Under the pieces are notes generated by a model that saw only the letters and a program-made list of their open reading frames with translations, ran no database searches and was not told where the DNA came from. A stretch of 50,854 bases of DNA from Beroe ovata. Lineage: Eukaryota; Ctenophora; Nuda; Beroida; Beroidae. This document shows positions 23,801-34,200 of this stretch, piece after piece. The DNA lies in assembly GCA_946803715.1 (NCBI GenBank), contig CAMPET010000003.1, positions 917,307-968,160 of the forward strand. The letters run 5' to 3'. Positions within the stretch are counted from its first letter, which is position 1; each line of letters opens with the position of its first letter. Both the position numbers and the translations under genes were made by a program.

Positions 23801-24096
23801 ACCGGAATAAGAAGATTCAAAGGAAAATCACCATAATCATCGCAACTGATCTACTATCTTGGGTGCCATTCTTCATGATCTGGCTTATCCATGTTTTCCA
23901 ACTTTTCAGTACATCAGGATGGCATTCTCTGTTTAGTATCATCATTTTACCATTGAATTCCATTGTCAATCCCTTTCTCATCCTGGAGGAAGAAATATCT
24001 GGATACTTAGTCAGAGTCATGAAGCTCTCCCGAAGTTTCACAATTTTTGTACGCCATAATGAGGAACAGCCACCAGCGCAAGTCACAGCTCAGTGA
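20815..24096 (+). CDS. LDLa-repeat class A GPCR, copy 2, 1093 aa, intronless
   Basis: Same length and architecture as copy 1: signal peptide, LDLa-like modules, 7TM with SIVNPFLIL. By eye there are about 30 amino-acid differences in the first ~445 residues, only one in the next ~600 (TM3 Cys to Ser, in MTSLSLFR), and four in the last ~40. Several N-terminal differences are charge changes in the ectodomain, as expected if ligand binding diverged. Both copies are open throughout and keep the same start context, so both look functional. A retrocopy origin is possible given the lack of introns, but shared flanks on both sides show the second copy arose by DNA duplication. Confidence 0.9.
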   Translation: MKIIIHAIMVIVLGGIPSCNCIEMDESHKTDIWQTIWRKRNYHTAPWTSDEVCRCHLVVVGGFIKERCLLDDNNWYFKCPLSPDFYFVVSKNCKRTEFSHLCPNDPSFYQFCGHTTCEDDNNIGREPGVGLCGEILCTSPSKTIDYAFNIMNSMDFKYRCDGKEQCENSLNGIAVDENQCQETETAPCGPCRKSFPGFILPVTLFCDGICNCDNCYDEAKCGDKGTVNIGMICRVVQSSPQYQGACFGSRTGLQYVEPHFLCDGFRNCENGIDEMGCNPNDTCDSGTYLYNNIPGEPYDPTRKLHPRSKCSNPNHVNVQSLVCTDHRDHMNCTNVATPLLCEVGGHPTTLSKYVVCQGYGLCDDKIDDSCISFSKKCLIHKHEMCDGVTDCPDNADETTSQCEVMTPPEARCVRRYSFSKQNITFPLLWVMDGVKDCIDDLDEDTSKWSRTCGMGDDVHYTYQNEESCSTTGLFKCRKTNGFLKISNLCSGRHNCDATVCRTSRFFRTNSFKLSTFASLKRFSYCLPGLKNLEKMIGPCVEKRIGRNGTIYGVKETDSILLGVNYARGINCLDIFGEFHVYLVCMAACNMISLKCPLRKLNQTSCYRSSHRVLTFTDDFELTVAFKQPDNSFMNNVFGCRNGICVTYDKVCDLQNDCGDSSDENHCQNNYKCLTSGEFIAKSKKCDGTFDCLDNSDECNNDCNNQIKIFNDRILFFLALVFGASATLLNSAVIKKGLEKYSSLKTVLAKVNEAFVLVVSTGDLLQGIFVLLVVISDQYLNTSTCETQFDWVTSDMCNFLGIISTLGSLVSLYSMTSLSLFRATGARTMNVPQKELSNRQRVKLYGCICGIYLVACVVALLPILPLLESYFVQSQEYDKNSLFVGSIDKERHVMIIEAYYGRLSLKNPSWDEIRNLVKDMFVNEEVQGDGIGFYGSNGFCLFNYFVTTENSHIWMSALVMATNVISIIIITACYIYLNVLTIKSSSIAGNNNRAHLDRNKKIQRKITIIIATDLLSWVPFFMIWLIHVFQLFSTSGWHSLFSIIILPLNSIVNPFLILEEEISGYLVRVMKLSRSFTIFVRHNEEQPPAQVTAQ

Positions 24097-24203
24097 GATC
24101 AGGCAGAATGTGTGGAGGAGAAGCATCACCAGATATAAATAATGTGAGAAAAGATTTACATCTTTTTGAAGAAATTTATGTCTCTCACAAGAACAAGAAG
24201 CTC

Positions 24204-24209
24204 AATAAA
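24204..24209 (+). promoter_or_regulatory. Poly(A) signal of receptor copy 2
   Basis: AATAAA 108 bases after the stop, equivalent to the site in copy 1. Confidence 0.6.
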
Positions 24210-24503
24210 AGAACTTTTTTTCTTCACACGATGGGTGGCAGTGGAGAACGTTGTTCGCTTCAACATTCATTCAAAGATTTATTCAATCATCAACATTTAT
24301 CTTCAACATTCATTCAAAGATTACTATGGAGCTGGGGTTTTCGAAGCGAATCGCATTGCTGGTTGAATTCGTTATATATGACCTAAGGATGAGGTCAGAG
24401 GAGCACGAACTTAAGCTAAGTTGAGTTGGTAAACACAAGCACAGTAGCAATTATATAACTTTATAAGCACAACAAGATAAATACAGACAGTTCTTCGGAA
24501 GAG

Positions 24504-25246
24504 GGGCTAATATGTGAGTTATCGCATATACGGTATACCTGACCATCAAAGTTGGGCACATATCCCAAAAATACATCTGTTTGTCAAGTGAATATAATAC
24601 AACATTATCTTAAACTCATCAAAAATAAACATTATATAACTGTTAAAGCCTAAACCTAATCAAGCTTTGCATACGCAAAGCTAGAATTTAAGACATTAAA
24701 TCTTTTTTGTGATAAGAAAATTTTGTTTGTAATATTGAAATTCATAGTTGTGAGTGTGCTAAGTGCTTATTATTACAAATCGCAGGATGTGACTTTGGGG
24801 ACATGGGCAGCTTCTCATTGAGAGAAATCTACAATCACTATAATACAATAATCATGAAGGGAGGATGAGTTGCACTAAAGTGAGTTTTAGGTGACTGTTT
24901 TGCCGTTTTGGGTGTCATGAGGTATTGGTTGATGAACAAATGTCTTTCTTCCCTTGCAAAGTCAGTTCTCATCCAAGATTAAATAAGTTGTTAATCAAAA
25001 GGGCGTGGCCCCTCTCAACATTTTTACAGCACAACCGTGAAAATAGTATCTAGTGACTACCCCTTCTTCATGAGTGGATATAGGGGGCACTCACATTCAT
25101 TGACACTCACATTCTATTGACATTGTTGATTGTTCCTACAATATCACTCATGCACATTGCAGCTTGCACATACTTATTGACAATCATGATTACATTCAAT
25201 AGAATATTATGGTGTATGTATTATAGCTCCTTGCAGCGATAATGAA
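24504..25246. other. Intergenic between receptor copy 2 and the FANK1 3' end
   Basis: The two genes converge here. AT-rich, with small inverted repeats (for example TTTGCATACGCAAAG near 24664) and no ORF. Confidence 0.5.
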
Positions 25247-28200
25247 CTAGTTCGCAATGAAATCATCGCTTGGTTTATTAATACTAGAATTGGGATCTTG
25301 CTTATCTGACATTACCGAGGGTGGACGAGGGAAGAACTCCTCCATTTCTTCAATGTACTTCATCACCGCCTGAAATCATATGCCTGAATCAAATAACAGT
25401 AGAATTAATATGATATGATAGGTAGAATTATAATGCAGTAGAAATTGTGGTTAAATCTTGAATTTAAAGCATGGTAAAAATCACAGATCCATGAGTTGTT
25501 AAACTTGAATTTGAATAGTTGGAGTATAGAACTGTAGGGCGGTGGACGCTACGGCGCAGGACGCTACCGTCCTCCGCCGTGCAGCCCGGACCCCGAATAG
25601 TTGAATACTTCAGTTTTTTGCAGAATCTTATCCGCAGTTTGCTATGATTACCAAATAGATTCATTCATAGGATCATGACATCCGAAAACCAGATGCTAGT
25701 GCTATAATTTGCCCATGTAATTTTGATGAAACATTATAACACACTTCACTCTCGGAGATATTATTCAGTTAACATTCGGCAGAATATCAACTATATCAAC
25801 TGCAGGTAAATAACATCAACATGGAAATCTACCACGTATTTAAATGGGGAAGCCTGAAAAGTGAAGTATTAAACCTTTATAGTTGTGCTAATTCATATCA
25901 GTAATCTTGATATGCATGCAGCTTGTTCACTGACTCGTTCTATTAATATCTATTTCCAGAATCCTAGAAAAGGTACTACAAACCAATGTCATATGAAAAC
26001 TGTTCATTCACCATTCCCCTTCATACCTATAATATAGTCCCTTTAGAACAATATTCAGTGATGATGTTCAGTTAATATCAAATCATCATATTATGCCGAA
26101 TGGAGTTTATTAGAATTCATCGTCAGTTGATTGTTAGTCCGGCTAGAACCATGGAGTTGGACCAAAATGATCACTCTGTTTAGCAATCAGCATGGCCCAA
26201 TATAAAGCCTCGAGCTACCTACCTACAATGGTTCGCAAGATTAAGGAGCGCCATTCTGCATAAGTTACCTCATTAACTATTCGTCTCAAGGCGAGTTCGA
26301 AATCCCGGAAGGCTCATATAAGTTTATTCATATCATCATCGATAATCAATATGGTGCGTTATCTCAATTTCAAATCACCATTCACCATATGACGTGACTC
26401 AATATTATAATGCACCAGCTCTTATATGAATATGCAATCGTCCGCCCCGTGGGACCAATAGAGCTATAGCTTTCATTCACTATTATTAGTCTTTGTGTGA
26501 TTGTGAGCGTGGTCATTTGTAGAGATGCGTCTGCTATTCCATTTTGTTATTCTACCATTTCGTACTGATGCTAAAGACTCAACCTCAGAAATCTGTCTAT
26601 TTAGCTCCGCGTCTGACTCATTTGTTTATTTGAACAAATTTTGCTTATTGGGCACTAAACTCATTCTAGCTGATCTTGTAGGTATTTCGGACCACATAAT
26701 CGCGGAAGTGGCCAATGCGACGGCTTCACTTCCACAGAAATGTGCAACTAGGGCACATACCGCATCTTTTTTGAGAACTGATGAGTAGGGTCACTGCTAA
26801 GTCGGACAACTTTTAGCGCAATTCGAGAAATACGCCTTATCATTTTTCAAAAATGGAGCGATGAGTACTTTTTGTCATAAATAGCCGTCTGCCATTCGTG
26901 TGATTAACATAACACAATCAGCCGAAAAGTAGAAAATCACATGTTATAACGATATCTGATAGGCTACAGCTATCAACGTCTTCATCCTTTTTTTTTCTAT
27001 AGTAGTAGAGCCCGTCCTCGCACTTCTCAGAATTCCTAATTCAGCTAAGACCTCCATTTCCAATGTTAGATTGGTATACCCCCGGAATCCCGAACGACGG
27101 AATCCCGAACGACGGAATCCCGAACTACGGAATCCCGAAACCTTCATTCGGGATTGCCGACAGTACCCCCGGAATCCCGAAAATCTGAATCCCGAATTTA
27201 GTCTACCATAGTATCATACAGTTCACGAACATATTTGCCTACACTAACACGCATATCGAAATATTGATAGGGTGGTGTTACAGTACTGCGGTAAATTGGG
27301 AACTCTTAGCCCTCTACTAAAGGCACGATGTGTGTCGCTGTTTCTTCTTGGAAATATCGTCTCATTACCGTTATGATTACGTTGGTCTGATTAGGTGAAA
27401 TGGTCAATTGCAGCAATGTGTTGCACTAGTGTACACTGTACAATGCACAATATATACCATGTTCCGTAGTAATTAACACTCGCACCTCATTAAGGCTATC
27501 AAGCAGTGTTTTAAATACGGCTGATTGCTTTATTCATCGGTAATATTATCAAATTGTCATATACGAGCTGCACCCTATGAAATGTTTCCTTGAATATCAG
27601 TAGCACTCAGATCGGAAAAGGTTGACTGCCAAGGTTAGCTTGGCACTGCTTTCATGAGTGAGGATTTCTCCGTGACTCGACCTAGCAACCCTCCGACAGA
27701 GGGAAATAGTTCTTATCCACTCAACCAAGCACATTAATAAGGTTGTATTACATCGGTAGCGGGCCAAGACATGAGATACGAATCGATACCTAGCCTGTCC
27801 TGCGGACTACCTTGAACTCTTGAAGTACTGAACAGCTGCAAGCGGTGTTTAAATTTACATATCATGGTATTGGTAGGATTGACACAATTTCATCGTATTT
27901 TACGACCCTCCAACGCGTAATGTCCGGTACGGGTAACTAGTAAGGGGCTCACATGGTGTGTTTGACAAGGTAGAGTTGCCTCCTATGAGTGCTCTCCGAG
28001 CCTGCTAATAACCCCCGCTGTGTTTATCAAAACAAGGGAACGTAACGTCGTAACACGCCGGATGTCTGTCACTGACACTGATTGTGTACATACAGACTCT
28101 CGAGTTTATCTAATGAGGTGAGGGGTAGGATACTGCTATCCGGGTAGGACCATGCTATTGTGTACAATCTTACAATGCGCTGTTCTAATGTTACAAGGGC

Positions 28201-31200
28201 ATGGTTGATACCTATGTGAGGACCAGTATAAACAAGAACTCAAAACTTTGAATTCGGGATTCCGTTCAAAATACCCGGAATCCCGAATCACGGAATCCCG
28301 AAAATAGGTCAATTCGGGATTCCGTAATTCGGGATTCCGTGGTTCGGGATTCCGTAGTTCGGGATTCCGGGGGTGAATCNATATATATGGTCGTAACCCT
28401 ATTTAACAAGAACACCCTCGATTTCGGCAATTTCAAGTTGTTATAACTTTGTCATTTCTCAACCGATTGCCTTCAAATTTTTGTTGCTGCGTCTCTATGA
28501 TACAAATCGACGGGATATCAAGTTTCATAACAATCGGATAAAAGGAAACGGAGTTATTGATAGTCGAAATTCGGCTAGTTTGGAAAAACATATGTATAGG
28601 GTCTGGCAAGCGTCGCAGCTTTTCGCGCGTTGCAGAAACGCACAAAGCTCATCGAGTCGGCCCTTCGGGCCGCCTCGGTGAGCGAGCTCGCAAAAAGGGC
28701 CCTTCGGGCCCTTTTTGCTCGCACGGGTAACATTACCTACAGATGCCGCGAGGGGCTTGCCAGCCCCTTGATCTGAGCATGCAGCTTGTTCACTGACTCG
28801 TTCTATTAATGTCTATTTCCAGAATCCTGGAAATGGTACTACAAACCAATGTCATATGAAAACTGTTCATTCACCATTCCCCTTCATACCTATAATATAG
28901 TCCCTTTAGAACTATATTCCGTGATGATGTTCAGTTATTATCAAATCATCATATTATGCCGAATGGCGTTTATTAGAATTCATCGTCAGTTGATCGTTAG
29001 TCCGGCTCTAATCTTGACCCATGGAGTTGGACCAAAATGATCATTCCGTTTAGCAATCAGCATGGCCCAATATAAAGCCTCGAGCCACATACCTACAATG
29101 GTTCGCAAGATTAAGGAGCGCCATTCTGCATAAGTTACCTCATTAACAATTCGTCTCAAGGCGAGTTCGAAATCCCGGAAGGCGCATACGAGTTTATTCA
29201 TATCATCATCGATAATCAATATGGTGCGTTATCTCAATTTCAAATCCCCATATGACGTGGCTCAATATTATAATGCACCAGCTCTTATATGAATATGCAA
29301 TCGTCCGCCCCGTGGGACATATAGAGCTATAGCTTTCATTCACTATTATTAGTCTTTGTGTGATTGTGAGCGTGGTCATTTGTAGAGATGCGTCTGCTAT
29401 TCCATTTTGTTATTCTACCATTTCGTACTGATGCTAAAGACTCAACCTCAGAAATCTGTCTATTTAGCTCCGCGTCTGACTCATTTGTTTATTTGAACAA
29501 ATTTTGCTTATTGGGCACTAAACTCATTCTAGCTGATCTTGTAGGTATTTCGGACCACATAATCGCGGAAGTGGCCAATGCGACGGCTTCACTTCCACAG
29601 AAATGTGCAACTAGGGCACATACCGCATCTTTTTTGAGAACTGATGAGTAGGGTCACTGCTAAGTCGGACAACTTTTAGCGCAATTCGAGAAATACGCCT
29701 TATCATTTTTCAAAAATGGAGCGATGAGTACTTTTTGTCATAAATAGCCGTCTGCCATTCGTGTGATTAACCTAACACTGCGCGTCAGCCGAAAAGTAGA
29801 AAATCACGTGTTATTACGATATCTGATAGGCTACAGCTATCAACGTCTTCATCCTATTTTTTCTATAGTAGTAGAGCCCGTCCTCGCACTTCTCAGAATT
29901 CCTTATTCAGCTGAGACTTCCATTTCCAATGTTAGATCATTATATTCAATGTTGGATTATCATGGGTTTAACATCATCACTCACCCTGCGCTCGAAAGCT
30001 TTAGCCATGTCGTATGCTGTCTTCCCAAACTGAAACATGGGGTGAATCATGAATAAATCGAGAAGCTAACTGAGTAGGTAGGTGTTATAATTCAACTTCA
30101 ATAATCGATATGCTGTAATATTGTAATATGGTGTGTTGTCATTAACGCTAATTGTTGGCTAGGTAATCCACCAAACTTATAGTAGCACAATTTTTGTTGT
30201 TACAGGTATTAAACTGGAATGCATTCATAGCACTTCACGTGAGAACACACATTGAATTACCTTCTCATTGCACTTATCTACAGTAGGTGAGTGAACATAT
30301 CATCATTCTCCGGTATTGTGCCCCCCCCACCCCGAGTGATCATTATTAGCTAGTGGTTACTATCAACTAATGAGGATCAAATGGGAAGTTAATTACTATA
30401 GCCATCATATATGCCACCATATATGCATGCTTCCCAACAGCTGATAACTTAGCCTATAGTTGCTATATCATATTGTATGTAGCTTATGTTATTTCTACTT
30501 GTTTTGGTGCATGATATGATTTTGCCAGGGATACCTACATATTTTTGCCCTCAAGACGTGACTACGTTGTTTGTGCAATGCCTGGGTAGCCTAAAAGGAA
30601 TTTCTATTTTTGAGCGAAGCTTGACACAGAAAAAGAGACAACTGTTACTTAACAAAACTCTACAACAATACAAGCAGAAAACATAGACAAAGCATTTTCG
30701 CCATGGAAACTTAGCAACCATTTTTCTCTAAAAATAGTTCTTTGTTATGTTTTGGTTTTAGAATGAATGTTTCACGAAATTTCATTTGGTTACAACTCCA
30801 CAAAACAAATAGTTTTTTCCTTGGATGCCCATTGTGTTTTCACTTTTTCCCTCGAAATTCTGTGGTGTCGGCAATCGTCCATTTCACGCTGGTAGATCCA
30901 AAATTAGTGATAATTTCATATTTCATCTGTGATCTGGGAAACGGTTGATTGCAGGAGACTGAACTACCTCCACTATTACACATTATATGAAGGCTCAATC
31001 TTGAATGGATACATAACCTTGTATTAGATTACATCTGAAATTTACAATATTTCAAGACAAAACGCAGTGAAGCCCTTTTGGGCCACTGCGATTTTGAATG
31101 TCTGTCCAAGTAGTTACCACTTACCAGTTTAGAATTTCAAGTATCGTTAAATCTTTTGCAATATGTGTATGTTTTATGGGTCATAGGACGTTTGGCTATA

Positions 31201-34200
31201 CCTACTATGTCTTGAAGCTTGAGTAAAAGTGTGCAAAACTTCGTATAAGTGTGCAAAACTTATTAAAAGTGTGCAAAACTTCTCCCGTTCGTCAAATTGT
31301 TCAAATTGTATTTGATGATCAAGTCACTAGCCTGTTTGTTTATATAGTACCTAGCGCAAGACATTTTTTAACTTCAATAAATAACGACTCAAAATATATG
31401 ACGACTTAAAATATATGACGTGAAGAGAAAGGGATAGGGAGATTTGATTTTTTCATAAAAAAATGTGTAAGAAGGAAGGGGAAGACTAAGTGGTCATCTA
31501 TAAGACAAAGGATAACGTATCATATACTTGTCTTGTAGGCTTTTAGATAATATCATATGGCATATGCCTGCCTTAGTTTTCCCATTGCTCCATTGACTTA
31601 CGTTATTCTTAAGGAAAAGAAATATTAAGATCAAAAACTAAACTCGTACTCTGAGTAGTTGCAACACGCAGGCACATGACAATTGACTCAACTGCAGCCA
31701 CGTGGTCACTATTGTGATACAAAACGAACCCTCTAAGATGAGAGATACTTCATTTTGATGTGACTGATATCGCAAAATTTTGATAAGGGAAGCTCTTGAC
31801 AATCACTGCGATAATGTTTTGCCTTGAAAGAACCATATTGGCTGTATTAAACTCTCACAGTCATTAGCGTGTGCTATTCCATGTAGCATTGCCATGAAAT
31901 ATCCCAGCAGTATTCGAAATGGCGAGCCCATTATGATTATGGTAGGTATGTTAGGAGTCATCATGTGTTGCTTAGTGTGGTTTTTGGAGCTATTGATTGA
32001 GTTTCATTACCATTGTTCCATTTTGGTTGTACCCTTTTCATCTCTTCGTCGCAATTCTACTCTTCACTCTTTCAAATCACCCTTTTTTTCATATACACAC
32101 GTCTTTGCTGTGTCATTGACCGTCTGTGATAATCATAAGACGGTGATCAGACATAATGACACCTGCTTCTCGTATATATATTCATGGAGAATAAAAATTC
32201 AATTTTGAAATTAATCATGATTCGTTGACGATCCACGCCAACATGAAACGTAATACTTCAACTGTAGAGTATATAGCACAACCACCCTTAAAGTAGAATT
32301 TGTCTCTAGTAAGTGCAGGTAACTGCTGTAGATCAATCTCATTTGACACGATGTACATAACTGCTCTTTCTTCTACAGAAACACTCATTGTTTCTGCAAT
32401 CCTGCATTCTTCAGGTTGAAAATTTGTTGACAATCTTGCTTTACTAGATGACGAAAACTTTCTAAAGGCAGTTTTTTGTAAGATTTTTGAGTTGATCTTT
32501 TCTGGATATCAATTAACATTCAGACCATGTTCCCAGCTATTCGATGTCTGGGGATATTAGCTGTATCCCACCCGATCACAGATATGCCCGGATTGTTGTT
32601 CTTGACACCACCCTAAGTGCAGTGTGCTTCATCACTGCTACAGCTTCGATGTTACTCAATGTAAGTCAAGATTGCTCAGCGGAAACATAAGGGGAACATC
32701 GACCCAACAGTTTTTCTTTGGTTCAGTACACAATGATTACTGTTAACTAATATAATTCTTTATCCATATGCGGGGAATTATCGATGCTTCCGATAATTGA
32801 ATTCATCCTTCACGCACATTTCAAAATTTGTCTCTCAGAGTAGTAAGTAGCACATTTTTCCTGATCTCTTTGCACAGTTGTACGTTCTCTATGTGCTGGT
32901 AAAGCAGTGGAGAAGCAGAGCAGTTTTCCTCTTCTTTAACATGGCCCTTACGGACCTGTTGTCGGGTATGTGTGCCTATCATCTCGGCACTTTGGTCCTC
33001 AAAAACGGGTACGTAGGACGGCAGCTTGGTGTCATTACTTGATGATAAGCAACAGAATCCTTAATCCCCCACAACAATTTTCTATCCCTCTATCATACAG
33101 GCACAAGGATGTTGCTCCGAAGTGGTGTGGAATGCAGGCGTTACTCTTCAATACACTCACCCTTGTAACACCTCAACTAATGGCATACATCTGCGTCATG
33201 AGATACTTAGGTGAGTGCTCCCGGCATGGAACATAATGTGATCCCACTTCCAAGTTATGACCAACATGGAATGTTCTGGATTGAAACTTACACTATGATG
33301 ATGTCTTGTCTGGATAAAAACGCACTCAACTATGTTTACCTGCATATAATGTCTCGTTTGGAAAGAAGATTCCATCACTGATCTGCCAATTCTGTGACAG
33401 GTGTTTCATATCCTACAACTTACAACTCGAAACTTGCTAAAAGAATCTTGGTAGTAGTCACTGTTATCACTTGGATTTATATTGTGACGCTGCCACCACT
33501 CCAGTTCATTGCTGATGGTACTTCGGTGAGTTTCACAGTCCATATAAATCCATCTTAGTAACCCTAATCGAGCGAGTTCCAATTTCTCCAATGAAATTGT
33601 ACTTTGTGAACCTGGAAACTTCTGCCAGTGTACACCCAACAATTATTATACAACAAGCGACTCAAATTGAGACAACAATCACGGAACAATAATATGACCA
33701 CCATCCTATCTCAGATGTCATGGAACATCTCTCGATTTTGTGACCTCATGGTGGACGGGTCATCTTTCCTCCACCAAGTGATGTACTTCACCTCCCTCAT
33801 TATCAACATATTCGGCTTCCTCTTTGTCTTCCTCTTCACGGGAATCCTCATCTACAAGCTCCGACAGAAAATGATGGCTGCCAGATCTAGAGTGGTCATG
33901 AGTGAGGGGAAGAACAACAGATCTTCATGTAGTTCTGACGTGAAGAGGAGTGTCACGGAGCGGAAACTGCAGCGAGCTACACTGCTAGCAATACTATTTG
34001 CATTGAACTACATTGTCTGCTATAGCTTCCATATGGTCTACTACGCCCTTCCCACATTCTTCTTCCCCAACATTTCCGCATCCATGGCGTGGTTGACCGG
34101 CTGCAATGCTACAATCTCTCTCTACCTAAGGTTCTGGTACTACTTCGCACCTTCCTTGAGCTCCTTCATAAACGCCATCATACACCTGGTCGTCAATGAC

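Larger units (their letters stand above)
20737..24503 (+). repeat. Tandem duplication unit, copy 2
   Basis: Second copy of the 3.77-kb unit at 12855-16619, same strand, separated from it by about 4.1 kb of repeats. Confidence 0.93.

Noticed and set aside
28690-28718. Rho-independent terminator
   Set aside because: The hairpin fits the shape, but it is in an intron of a eukaryotic gene; a bacterial terminator has no role here.
28986-29219. 77-codon minus-strand ORF in segmental copy 2
   Set aside because: Needs a TTG start, and the matching frame in copy 1 has a stop, so it is not conserved.
30486-30686. 66-codon plus-strand ORF in the FANK1 intron
   Set aside because: No motif, no splice partners; plausible by chance in AT-rich DNA.
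32215-32503. Minus-strand ORF of about 96 codons, protein-like in composition
   Set aside because: Its upstream exons would have to lie antisense within the GPCR; no homology recognised and no ATG at a sensible place.
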